A stretch of DNA of 21,840 nucleotides. It comes from an uncultured Clostridia bacterium (lineage in GTDB: Bacteria > Bacillota > Clostridia > Christensenellales > DUVY01). The notes under the pieces were generated by a model, which had not been told where the DNA came from, searched no databases, and saw nothing but the letters and a program-made list of their open reading frames with translations. Made by a program: the position numbers and the translations under genes. Of the stretch, positions 13,302-21,021 are shown one piece after another; the first letter of the stretch is position 1; each line of letters starts with the position of its first letter. The stretch lies in assembly GCA_937895465.1 (NCBI GenBank), contig CALAYY010000066.1:1-21840 (forward strand), read 5' to 3'.

Positions 13302-14408
13302 GTGACGAAAAGACCTATTAAGCATGTAAACAGTCCAAAGCCTTTTTTTGTTCCCGATGAAGAGGAACAGTGCTATTTTGAAATTGAACAGCCAAAAGCA
13401 AAGGATATAAAAGCACAAGAAAAGCAAACAAGTTTTGATTTGTCTCATAATTTAAAAAGACAGTCTTATCCTAAGGGTGAGGTGGTTTTGAGCCTGAAAA
13501 ATCTGACCAAAAGATACAGCGACAGAATTTCAGTGGATAATGTGTCTTTGGATGTTTTTAGCGGAGAAGTCTTTGGGTTTTTGGGGCCAAACGGTGCAGG
13601 CAAAACCACAACTATTAGGATGATTTCAGGGCTTGCAGATATAACACAAGGTGAAGTATATATCTGCGAACATTCAATAAAGACAGAATTTAAACAGGCG
13701 GTGTCTTGTATAGGCGGTATTATAGAAAATCCTGAGATGTATAAGTACATGACAGGCTGGGATAATCTAAAATATTATGCCTCGCTTTATGGCAATATTT
13801 CTGACGAACAGATTATGGATGTCGTAAGACAGATAAAAATGGAAAACCGCATCAACGAAAAGGTCAAGAGGTATTCTTTGGGTATGCGACAGCGTATCGG
13901 AATAGCACAAAGCCTGCTTCATAACCCCAGAATTTTGATTCTTGATGAGCCTACTAACGGACTTGACCCTGCAGGCATTCATGAGATGAGAGACTTTTTG
14001 AAGATGCTGGCACACGAGTACGGAATTGCAATTTTTATTTCGAGCCATATTCTGACCGAAATGCAGCTCATGTGCGATCGTGTGGGTATTATTTATAAAG
14101 GCAAGCTGACTGCCGTTAAAACAGTAGAAGAATGGACACGGCCTCAAAATAATATTATCAAAATAAAACTGACTGTGCCGACATTGCAAAAAGCCAAAGC
14201 TATTGAAATATTAAAAAATGCTTTTGACGTGGACATACAGACCAATAGCAATCTTATAATATTTTCTTTAGCTGAAGAACAGTTGTCCAAAGTTTCCCTA
14301 GTGCTGGCTTCAAGCAACATTTCAATTGTTTCTATGACTTTGGGTGAAAAGTCCTTAGAAGAAACCTTTTTGGAGCTTACTAGTGCACAAGGCACAGAAA
14401 TTTCTTAA
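13302..14408 (+). CDS. ABC-2 type exporter ATP-binding protein, BcrA-like
   Basis: A 368-residue ATPase subunit. The ABC core begins near residue 62: Walker A GPNGAGKTT (95-103), a Q-loop region reading IENPE with glutamate in place of glutamine as is usual in BcrA relatives, signature LGMRQ (193-197), Walker B LILDE (212-216) and H-loop H249 in SSH. Ahead of the core is a polar extension of about 60 residues rich in acidic and lysine residues, not typical of the family. A GTG at 13293 keeps the frame open, but AAGGAG ends eight bases before the GTG at 13302, so that is taken as the start. The next gene encodes the permease, 23 bases on. BcrA-type pumps often give resistance to peptide antibiotics; the substrate here is unknown. 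Confidence 0.92.
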   Translation: MTKRPIKHVNSPKPFFVPDEEEQCYFEIEQPKAKDIKAQEKQTSFDLSHNLKRQSYPKGEVVLSLKNLTKRYSDRISVDNVSLDVFSGEVFGFLGPNGAGKTTTIRMISGLADITQGEVYICEHSIKTEFKQAVSCIGGIIENPEMYKYMTGWDNLKYYASLYGNISDEQIMDVVRQIKMENRINEKVKRYSLGMRQRIGIAQSLLHNPRILILDEPTNGLDPAGIHEMRDFLKMLAHEYGIAIFISSHILTEMQLMCDRVGIIYKGKLTAVKTVEEWTRPQNNIIKIKLTVPTLQKAKAIEILKNAFDVDIQTNSNLIIFSLAEEQLSKVSLVLASSNISIVSMTLGEKSLEETFLELTSAQGTEIS

Positions 14409-14431
14409 AATACGGGAGAATTATTTTTTAT

Positions 14432-16876
14432 ATGAAAAGCTTATTCAAACTTACACGAGGCGAATTGTTCAAACTTTTTAAAAGTAACACTTTATACATA
14501 ATGGCTGGCTTATTGACTGCTGTAATTTTATTGATGACCTGGATTTATACAGCACAGGAAGATAATCTAACTAATGTTATGAAAATGTTTTTGGGCAATT
14601 CTATTTCTACCGATTCTTTTGACATTATTGACGGAGAATTGGATGAACTAAAGAAAATGAAAATTGACACTTCGGAGCTTGACAGTTTTTCCAAAAGTCT
14701 TGCTGATAAGCCTCAGATAAAAATGATGCTTGTGGGTGTTGAGCCTAATCTTCTAAACACCTTTATCAATAATTCACAGTCAGGCGGTGCCAATCAGGCT
14801 TTTGCAGAATATGCTGGCTTTTCTGATGTTCAATCGATATTATATTATGATTATTTGCGTTCTATATATTATGACTATCTCTTTGAATATTCTCTAAATC
14901 AGCAAATTTTAAATTATATTGACAGCTCTAATTATAATGTGACTTTTACAGACTATATCAACAATGTTGCTATCAAGGATTTGTTTGTAAGCTATTCTAA
15001 TCTGTTTGCAAAATCAAACAGCTATTTTTCGCAAGACGGCGTATATTATGAGTTTATTAATCTTCAAAAGGACGGTACTGCTACGCCTCAGCAAATAAAC
15101 GCAAAATATAACGAGCTTGTAACGCTTACAGAAAACTTCTTTGATGAGCTGGACAGATTTATTTACCTTACCGATTCGTCTATAATGGGCACTAATTTTT
15201 TGCTCATGCCTACCAAAAATTACAGGTCAGAAGAATACGGCAAATTAAACGATGCCCTGACTTCTGTGTCAAAAAAGGCGGCTACTGCACTTAATGAAAT
15301 AAAAACACAAAAAGATGATTTAGAAAACGGTATGGTGTTTGCAACCGAATTAAATAACTTATTCAATAAATATAATCCCGAATTTGAGCCTAAAGAAATA
15401 ACCAAAATTGACATGCCTTACACCATTCCACTCGAAGCCCAGATAGAGAGTTATAGGGCTTATCAAAACCTAATGGCAGGTCTTAGAGAAGTTGCAGAAA
15501 ATGATAATGTTTCTTCTATTAATCTTTTTTATGCTTATAACAATGCAATGATAAACAAAGCGTATGAGTACCTGACAACTGATAAATTTACTCCTACCGA
15601 CGATAGCAAAAAAGCTCAGGAGCTTACACAATTACAGGCATATATAGATAATTTTGATGCGTCAGTTACCAACAACACGCTCAAGCTTAATGCCACCTTG
15701 CCTTTTGAAAGGATAATAGATAAAAGCTATTCAACAGTTATTACAAAAGATATATACAATGAATATTTTAAACCGTATTTTGACGAAAACGAAAAAGCAA
15801 GGCTTGACGAACTGATTGCAAGTATCAATCAAAGCTTTAATCAATATTCTTCAGCCCAAATATTGTTTTATAATATACCTTCTGATTCGATAGCTGCAAT
15901 GTATGGAGGCAGTCAGGATATAAAGATTCAATATGAGGCAGAACAAGCAACCGCTTACCAAAATTTCTCCAAAAATTATAGCGACTTAAAAATCTCTTTT
16001 AAAGAATTTTCAGCACGAGCCGAAACCTTGGATTCGCTTATAAAAAATACAAATTTTATTACAGCCATTAATGCCAATAAGCTTAATGACAATGAGTCCA
16101 AAAAAATTCAAGGCTTTATATTTACTTCTAGGTATAATCTCAACTCTTATATAACGCAGGCACAGTTTTTGATAGAAAACGATATGGTTTCTACAAACTA
16201 TTCTGCACCTGAATCACTTTCTAAAGGTTATGGGGCAATGGAGTTTATATTTGTACTGAGTAAGATAATTATACTCATATTTGGTATAGTTTTGGCTTCG
16301 GGCACGATTGCAGGAGAGCATTCAGACGGAACAATGAAATTGCTGTTAATTCGTCCCCATACACGCTCCAGTGTGCTGTTTTCCAAGCTCTTTACGGTAT
16401 GTCTTGTTTTGCTTAGTTTCTTTATATTTAACTTCCTATTGACACTACTAATAGGCGGAGTTGGTTGGGGCTTGTCTGGTGCTCAAATGGCATTATCAAT
16501 CTTTAACAGTAAAACCGCACTGATATTACATCCTTTAGGGGTTATTGCGTTTTTGCATTTGTTTGGATTATTGGAATCAATTGTATTTGCTTTGATAGCT
16601 TTGACAATATCCACTTTGTTTAGATCACGAAGCGGTGCTACTGCCGTATCCATGCTGGTGTATTTTGTCTCATTTGTTTTGGATGCTTTGCTCTCAACCT
16701 TTTCCTGGTATAAATACATTATCTTTAATAACACCAATTTATTTCAATACATGAGTAGCGTCGGTCCTACAATAGCGGATCAGACATTATTGTTTTCTTT
16801 AACAGTAACTATAGTATATATAGTCGCAATGTCAATAATATGTTTCTTCACTTTTGCCAAGCGTGACGCCAATTAA
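14432..16876 (+). CDS. ABC-2 type permease with very large external domain
   Basis: An 814-residue permease. The first membrane helix is at about 21-40. About 560 polar residues with few hydrophobic stretches follow, then five membrane helices near 604-626, 648-675, 700-728, 735-755 and 782-807. The segment SGTIAGEHSDGTMKLLLIRPHTR after helix two is the cytoplasmic coupling region of ABC-2 permeases, which fixes the membrane orientation and places the 560-residue region outside. The total is far above the usual 230-400 residues. The external part has many tyrosines, asparagines and predicted helices (for example YRAYQNLMAGLREVAEND), and no domain I recognise. GGAG is about 13 bases before the ATG. 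It pairs with the upstream ATPase, and a strong terminator follows. Confidence 0.88.
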   Translation: MKSLFKLTRGELFKLFKSNTLYIMAGLLTAVILLMTWIYTAQEDNLTNVMKMFLGNSISTDSFDIIDGELDELKKMKIDTSELDSFSKSLADKPQIKMMLVGVEPNLLNTFINNSQSGGANQAFAEYAGFSDVQSILYYDYLRSIYYDYLFEYSLNQQILNYIDSSNYNVTFTDYINNVAIKDLFVSYSNLFAKSNSYFSQDGVYYEFINLQKDGTATPQQINAKYNELVTLTENFFDELDRFIYLTDSSIMGTNFLLMPTKNYRSEEYGKLNDALTSVSKKAATALNEIKTQKDDLENGMVFATELNNLFNKYNPEFEPKEITKIDMPYTIPLEAQIESYRAYQNLMAGLREVAENDNVSSINLFYAYNNAMINKAYEYLTTDKFTPTDDSKKAQELTQLQAYIDNFDASVTNNTLKLNATLPFERIIDKSYSTVITKDIYNEYFKPYFDENEKARLDELIASINQSFNQYSSAQILFYNIPSDSIAAMYGGSQDIKIQYEAEQATAYQNFSKNYSDLKISFKEFSARAETLDSLIKNTNFITAINANKLNDNESKKIQGFIFTSRYNLNSYITQAQFLIENDMVSTNYSAPESLSKGYGAMEFIFVLSKIIILIFGIVLASGTIAGEHSDGTMKLLLIRPHTRSSVLFSKLFTVCLVLLSFFIFNFLLTLLIGGVGWGLSGAQMALSIFNSKTALILHPLGVIAFLHLFGLLESIVFALIALTISTLFRSRSGATAVSMLVYFVSFVLDALLSTFSWYKYIIFNNTNLFQYMSSVGPTIADQTLLFSLTVTIVYIVAMSIICFFTFAKRDAN

Positions 16877-16887
16877 AATGACAACAA

Positions 16888-16918
16888 ACAGCCTTGAAAA
16901 TTCAGGGCTGTTTTTTTA
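16888..16918 (+). terminator. Terminator after the exporter operon
   Basis: A 10-bp stem (16888-16897 with 16902-16911, containing one G-T pair and the core ACAGCC/GGCTGT) around a 4-base loop, followed by a run of seven T. It starts 11 bases after the permease stop codon. Confidence 0.9.
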
Positions 16919-17030
16919 TACAAGTTTTCAGCATAGCAAACTAAAATTAACATATATAAACCGATATCATGCATGTTATGTAAAAAAACAAAAATAAGAA
17001 AAAAAATTTTTAATTTTATATAAAAAACAG

Positions 17031-17059
17031 TTTACAATCATGCCTAATATGAATATAAT
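17031..17059 (+). promoter_or_regulatory. SigA-type promoter for the zinc-ribbon acidic protein
   Basis: TTTACA (17031-17036), a 17-base spacer, then TATAAT (17054-17059). The leader is about 28 bases to the ATG at 17095. Confidence 0.75.
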
Positions 17060-17094
17060 AATTGCGACTATATAAGGTTTTGGAGAACGACTTA

Positions 17095-17565
17095 ATGGAA
17101 AAAAAGCCTGCATACTTGCTTTGCCCCAGATGTGAACTCAATTATTTTTTAGCTGATAAGAATCAAAAATACTGTAATGTCTGTTTAGCAGAAATGAATA
17201 AAGCAGATCCCAGCATGCTGATACCTGAAGATGAAGACAGCGATTTGGAAGTGCTTTGTCCTGTTTGTAAAATCAATTATATGTCGCCGGACGAAGAAAT
17301 GTGTTTTGTCTGCCTAAAAGAACATAAGGAAAAGTTGACTGAAATTGATTCAGGGGAATGGGAGGACCAAACAGAAAGCCCTGTTGAGGATGACTCTATA
17401 GAAATTTCTCTTAGTGAATTAGAAGAAGAAGAAAACGATACTGAAGAAGACGATGAAATACCCATTGAAGAGTTTGATAATGACGATTTTTTTGATGAGC
17501 TTGATGACGAGGATGACGATGAGGACTTTGACGATGAGGACGATTCTATTGATGATGAGGACTAA
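17095..17565 (+). CDS. Small protein with two zinc ribbons and a poly-acidic tail
   Basis: A 156-residue protein that I cannot assign to a named family. Two consecutive zinc-ribbon modules are visible: C10-x2-C13 with C27-x2-C30, and C55-x2-C58 with C70-x2-C73. They read as an internal duplication (LCPRCELNYF and LCPVCKINYM, then YCNVCL and CFVCLK). From about residue 83 the rest is almost entirely Asp and Glu, with blocks such as DELDDEDDDEDFDDEDD at the end, so the protein is strongly negative. It has no membrane segment or signal. The frame opens at a TTG (17062), but the ATG at 17095 has GGAG nine bases upstream. It has its own promoter and terminator. Acidic tails of this kind occur in RNA polymerase delta subunit and in nucleic-acid mimics, but function here is unknown. 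Confidence 0.85.
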   Translation: MEKKPAYLLCPRCELNYFLADKNQKYCNVCLAEMNKADPSMLIPEDEDSDLEVLCPVCKINYMSPDEEMCFVCLKEHKEKLTEIDSGEWEDQTESPVEDDSIEISLSELEEEENDTEEDDEIPIEEFDNDDFFDELDDEDDDEDFDDEDDSIDDED

Positions 17566-17596
17566 TCCATTATCTGTATAATGTTATATATATAAA

Positions 17597-17628
17597 AACA
17601 AGTGCTTTTATGCACTTGTTTCTTTTTA
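17597..17628. terminator. Bidirectional terminator between the zinc-ribbon gene and spo0A
   Basis: Perfect 9-bp arms AACAAGTGC (17597-17605) and GCACTTGTT (17612-17620). On the plus strand TTCTTTTTAT follows; on the minus strand TTTTATATATA follows. It lies between convergent genes and can serve both. Confidence 0.85.
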
Positions 17629-17709
17629 TGTATATTATACTTATTATCAACTTTTGTTCCCCTCTAAAATTATCAACAAGATAATGTAAATAATAACAAC
17701 ATTGTATTC

Positions 17710-18504
17710 TTATGCGCCTTCAATCAACATCTTATCAGCAACAAGTGCGATAAATTCCCCATTGGTCGGCTTTTCATTGTTGCCGTAAACTTTTACCCCA
17801 AATAATGAATTGATATTTTCAATTTTTCCCCTGTTCCAAGCAACTTCAATCGCATGACGAATTGCACGCTCAACCTTAGAAGCACTAGTATCAAACTTTT
17901 TTGCAATTGTAGGATACAGCTTTTTGGTAATGCAATTAATGATTTCAGGATTTTCTATCGCCATCTTTATAGCTTCTCTCAAAAACTGATAGCCTTTGAT
18001 ATGAGCAGGTATTCCTACGGTAATAAAAATGTTAGTTATCTTTTCTTCTGTTGACTTTTGTCTTAACCGTCCGATAGGTTCCGCCATACGGTAATCTGAC
18101 ATGATGTTTTCCATCATTAAAGGCTCGGTTGCTGTCATATTACTTTTAACCATATCGAGCAGCCGCTTTTTCAAAATCGCAAAGTCGAAAGGCTTTATCA
18201 TGTAATAAGAAGCACCTAACTTTAACGCCTTGGAGATAAAACTTTCTTGGCTTAATGCACTCAAGATTAGATACTTTGGACAAAAACCCTTTACCTCTTC
18301 CATCACCCCAAATCCGTCAAGTTCGGGCAGGACAATATCAAGCACTACAATGTGAGGCTTAAATTGTTCAATCTTTGCAACAGCTTCTAGTCCGTCAGAG
18401 GCTGCCATTACGATTTCAAATTCTTCTTCTCTTTGAAAATAATCTTTGAGCATTCCTGTTATTTGTGGGCTGTCCTCAACAATCCCTAGCTTAATTTTTT
18501 GCAT
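17710..18504 (-). CDS. spo0A: Stage 0 sporulation protein A, master sporulation regulator
   Basis: A 264-residue Spo0A. The receiver domain (1-120) has acidic residues E10/D11, phosphoacceptor D56 in VVLDIVLPELDG, S82 and K104 in MIKPF. A linker follows, then the Spo0A-specific DNA-binding domain (about 155-264), with GYQFLREAI, the recognition helix SKVERAIRHAIEVAWNRG (209-226) and NGEFIALVAD near the end. The length equals that of other Spo0A proteins. AAGGAGGGAAT precedes the ATG. Phosphorylated Spo0A commits cells to sporulation by binding 0A boxes. The complete domain suggests that the organism can sporulate or uses Spo0A for other development, although no other sporulation gene is in the window. 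It is convergent with the zinc-ribbon gene. Confidence 0.97.
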   Translation of the reverse strand: MQKIKLGIVEDSPQITGMLKDYFQREEEFEIVMAASDGLEAVAKIEQFKPHIVVLDIVLPELDGFGVMEEVKGFCPKYLILSALSQESFISKALKLGASYYMIKPFDFAILKKRLLDMVKSNMTATEPLMMENIMSDYRMAEPIGRLRQKSTEEKITNIFITVGIPAHIKGYQFLREAIKMAIENPEIINCITKKLYPTIAKKFDTSASKVERAIRHAIEVAWNRGKIENINSLFGVKVYGNNEKPTNGEFIALVADKMLIEGA

Positions 18505-18543
18505 ATTCCCTCCTTATCCAGAATTTACTAATAGAATAGCACA

Positions 18544-18572
18544 AACATAAGTAAAAGGAAATATCTTGTTAA
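18544..18572 (-). promoter_or_regulatory. Candidate spo0A promoter
   Basis: On the minus strand: TTAACA (18572-18567), a 17-base spacer, then TATGTT (18549-18544). The -10 box matches at four of six bases. I found no clear sigma-H promoter. Confidence 0.45.
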
Positions 18573-18573
18573 T

Positions 18574-18610
18574 TAATTTTGTAAAAAAATCAACATTTTT
18601 TACAAAATTA
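18574..18610. repeat. 15-bp perfect inverted repeat upstream of spo0A
   Basis: Arms TAATTTTGTAAAAAA (18574-18588) and TTTTTTACAAAATTA (18596-18610) flank a 7-base loop, directly upstream of the candidate -35. The arms are all A/T except for one G-C pair each. The position suggests a regulator site rather than a terminator. Confidence 0.6.
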
Positions 18611-18617
18611 TGTCGAA
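18611..18617 (+). promoter_or_regulatory. 0A-box match upstream of spo0A
   Basis: TGTCGAA is an exact match to the core of the Spo0A binding site established in Bacillus. It abuts the inverted repeat and lies about 40 bases upstream of the candidate -35, consistent with autoregulation. A 7-base match alone is weak evidence; the gene context strengthens it. Confidence 0.5.
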
Positions 18618-18680
18618 ATTACATTTTATGCTTATATTTTTTAGTTTTTATACTACATATTGTGTTTTTAGCAAATATTA

Positions 18681-18707
18681 TAAGTTAAAATATCTTATTT
18701 TAACTTA
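18681..18707. repeat. 12-bp palindrome in the spo0A-mreB intergenic region
   Basis: TAAGTTAAAATA (18681-18692) and TATTTTAACTTA (18696-18707) with a 3-base loop, perfectly matched. It is not followed by a T-run on either strand. The role is unknown. Confidence 0.55.
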
Positions 18708-18831
18708 AGTATATCTTTAAAGAATTGGTTTAAGCAAATTAATAATTCTTAAAAATCGTTTATTGCTTTATAACTTTTTATATGTTTTAAAATCTAAGCT
18801 TAACTACTTTTTGACATAATTTTAGTACATT

Positions 18832-18863
18832 AAAAAAGCCATCCGCCGTAAAAACAGCGGATG
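18832..18863 (-). terminator. Terminator at the end of the mreB cluster
   Basis: Arms CATCCGC (18840-18846) and GCGGATG (18857-18863). On the minus strand the stem is followed by GCTTTTTT. It is about 45 bases past the stop codon of the last mreB-like gene. Confidence 0.85.
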
Positions 18864-18906
18864 ACATTTACAATGACTACATAACCTGAACATTACCTAA
18901 TAATGT

Positions 18907-19986
18907 TTAGTCAATAGGTTTTACATAATAATTGCCTCTGTTCTTGAGAAGTATTCTCGTTCCCTCAACAATAGCTGTCAAAGGATTGGGGGCAATCTTA
19001 ATATCAAGTCCTAACTGCTTATTAAAGAATTCATCTGCACCGTCTATCTTGGCGCATCCGCCGTTAAGGGTGATACCATTTTCAATGATATCTGCTGAAA
19101 GTTCAGCCGGAGTGCCTTGAAGTGCTTTTAGTACGGTGTTGGCAATCTGAACAAACAAAGGTTTTAATACATCACGTATTTCAGACTGTTTAAGTTCAAT
19201 TCTTCTGGGAAGTCCTGATAAAACATCTCTGCCGTTAGCAAACGCTGTTCTATCTTCAGGCAGTTGAGCTCTCAATGTACCAATAACTTCTTTGATACGT
19301 TTTGCTGTGTTTTTTCCGATTAACAAACCGTGATTATACTGAACATAATTGATAATTTCATTATCAAAGTAGTTACCAGCAATACGGATTGATTCGCTGA
19401 CAACTATGTCGCCCAAAGACAATACACCTATATCAGTTGTACCGCCGCCCATATCAATGACCATAGAGCCGTTTGAGCCATAAATGTCAAGACCAGCACC
19501 GATGCCGCCGGCTTTTACTTCTTCTTCGATAAACACGTCGGGAACACCAAGCTTTTTAGCGAGTTCAACCATAGAATCTCTTTCTATTTGAGTTACTTCT
19601 GAAGGGCAGCAAATCAAACAAGTTGATTTTTCCAGATTAATATCTGTATTCTCTGCTTTTCTTATAGCAAGCTCAATAAGCTTTTTGGCTGCTTCCATAT
19701 CGGAAATAACACCCTGCTGCAAAGGACTTACAATCTTAATGCCTTTGTGGTTTCTGCCTATCATCTTCTGGGCGTTGTTACCTACTGCAAGCACTTCGCC
19801 GGTATAATAATCAAAGGCAATAACTGAAGGTTCATTAAAAACAATTCCTTCACCGTCAACATAAACCAGCAGATTGGCTGTGCCTAAGTCAATTCCTATT
19901 TTAGCTGCTGCGTTAGGAGCATGCTTCATGGAGTTTTGAACTCTTTCTGCTGCTTGTGTTTGCTTATCTATTTCTCTTTTTTTCAT
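18907..19986 (-). CDS. MreB-family actin-like protein, third of cluster, divergent adenosine motif
   Basis: A 359-residue bacterial actin of the MreB/Mbl family, which forms filaments under the membrane that guide cell wall synthesis. Phosphate 1 motif GIDLGTANLLVY is at 31-42 and phosphate 2 VIDMGGGTTDIG at 176-187. The connecting helix region reads IEEEVKAGGIGAG (153-165) where MreB usually has IEEPMAAAIGAG. The adenosine motif reads LNGGCA (307-312) instead of LTGGGA, a loss of T and G. It has an extra N-terminal segment of about 28 residues, rich in Lys, Gln and Ala, not seen in its neighbours. AGGGGTG lies upstream of the ATG, 11 bases after the preceding gene. It is surely an MreB relative; whether it polymerises normally is open. 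Confidence 0.9.
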   Translation of the reverse strand: MKKREIDKQTQAAERVQNSMKHAPNAAAKIGIDLGTANLLVYVDGEGIVFNEPSVIAFDYYTGEVLAVGNNAQKMIGRNHKGIKIVSPLQQGVISDMEAAKKLIELAIRKAENTDINLEKSTCLICCPSEVTQIERDSMVELAKKLGVPDVFIEEEVKAGGIGAGLDIYGSNGSMVIDMGGGTTDIGVLSLGDIVVSESIRIAGNYFDNEIINYVQYNHGLLIGKNTAKRIKEVIGTLRAQLPEDRTAFANGRDVLSGLPRRIELKQSEIRDVLKPLFVQIANTVLKALQGTPAELSADIIENGITLNGGCAKIDGADEFFNKQLGLDIKIAPNPLTAIVEGTRILLKNRGNYYVKPID

Positions 19987-19997
19987 ACGTCACCCCT

Positions 19998-21011
19998 TTA
20001 TAATTGAAGTGGATTAACCAGATAGTTACCACGGTTTTTGAGCAAGAACTTAGTGCCTTCGGCAACACAGGTCAAAGGATTGCTAGCAACCCTTACAGGG
20101 ACTTGAATTCTGTTGCTTATAAATTCCTCTACGCCGCGAATTAACGCTCCGCCGCCTGTTAACAAGATACCGTTTTGGAAAATATCTGCCGATAATTCGG
20201 GAGGAGTATCTTTTAATACAGTTGCGATAAGCTTAACAATTTCTTCGTATGTAGGTAATATGATGTCTCTCATATCCTCTGTTGAAACGTCAACATATTT
20301 TGGAATACCTATTACGATGTCACGGCCTGCATAACGGTTGACAACAACTGGAGCACTTTCACGCAAATCGGACAAGTCCATTTTGCAGCGTTCTGCTGTA
20401 AGTTCACCGATTTCAACTTTCTGATTTTTCTTGATTTGTTTGATCAGCTCAGCATCAACATAGCTTCCAGCCTTTCTTATTGTCTTAGACAATACTATAT
20501 CACCAAAAGACAATACGCCCACGTCTGTGCTTCCGCCGCCGATATCAACTACCATTACGCCCTTTGCCTTAAAGATATCTATGCCTGCGCCTAATGCACC
20601 AGCTTTGATTTCTTCTTCAACAAAGACATCAGTAGTACCCATATTTTTTGCTAAATCCTTCATAACATCTCTTTCGATTCTTGTTACTTCGGAAGGGCAA
20701 CAAATAACAACTGTAGCTGCGCCCATTTCTTTTTCTGTTATATTTTCAATCTTTTTCAAAACATAGGTCAATAACTCTTTTGCAGCGTGCATATCACTTA
20801 TAACACCGCTTTTCAAAGGTTTTACAACGGATATCTTGCTGTGAGCTTTACCTATCATCTGATGAGCGTCTGCGCCTGCGGCAACTATTTTTCCGCTTTC
20901 GTAGTCAAACGCAACAACAGACGGTTCATTAAATATGATACCCTTTTTTTCCACATAAACTAATAAGTTTGCTGTGCCAAGGTCAATACCAATTCCCATA
21001 CCTTCTGACAT
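19998..21011 (-). CDS. MreB-family actin-like protein, second of cluster
   Basis: A 337-residue MreB/Mbl-family protein, the usual family length. Phosphate 1 motif GIDLGTANLLVYV is at 8-20, phosphate 2 VVDIGGGSTDVG at 154-165, and the adenosine motif LLTGGGALIRG at 283-293 is intact. Residues 131-143 read VEEEIKAGALGAG, the same unusual EEE-I-K-A sequence as its neighbours. The frame is open to an ATG at 21032, but AGGAGG (21023-21018) directly abuts a second ATG at 21017 and lies six bases before the one at 21011, so I take MSEGMGIG as the start. That ribosome site overlaps the stop codon of the upstream mreB-like gene. No mreC, mreD or rodA is in the window. Confidence 0.92.
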   Translation of the reverse strand: MSEGMGIGIDLGTANLLVYVEKKGIIFNEPSVVAFDYESGKIVAAGADAHQMIGKAHSKISVVKPLKSGVISDMHAAKELLTYVLKKIENITEKEMGAATVVICCPSEVTRIERDVMKDLAKNMGTTDVFVEEEIKAGALGAGIDIFKAKGVMVVDIGGGSTDVGVLSFGDIVLSKTIRKAGSYVDAELIKQIKKNQKVEIGELTAERCKMDLSDLRESAPVVVNRYAGRDIVIGIPKYVDVSTEDMRDIILPTYEEIVKLIATVLKDTPPELSADIFQNGILLTGGGALIRGVEEFISNRIQVPVRVASNPLTCVAEGTKFLLKNRGNYLVNPLQL

Positions 21012-21021
21012 ATCCATCCTC

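Larger units (their letters stand above)
18505..18906. other. 402-bp AT-rich intergenic region between spo0A and the mreB cluster
   Basis: No gene is seen. From left to right it holds the spo0A ribosome site, a candidate spo0A promoter (18544-18572), a 15-bp inverted repeat (18574-18610), a 0A-box match (18611-18617), a 12-bp palindrome (18681-18707), about 120 bases with no clear signal, and the terminator of the mreB cluster (18832-18863). Confidence 0.7.

Noticed and set aside
16919..17030. Possible riboswitch or small RNA before the zinc-ribbon gene
   Set aside because: The stretch is very AT-rich with no stable stem set or known aptamer pattern; only the promoter at 17031-17059 is supported.
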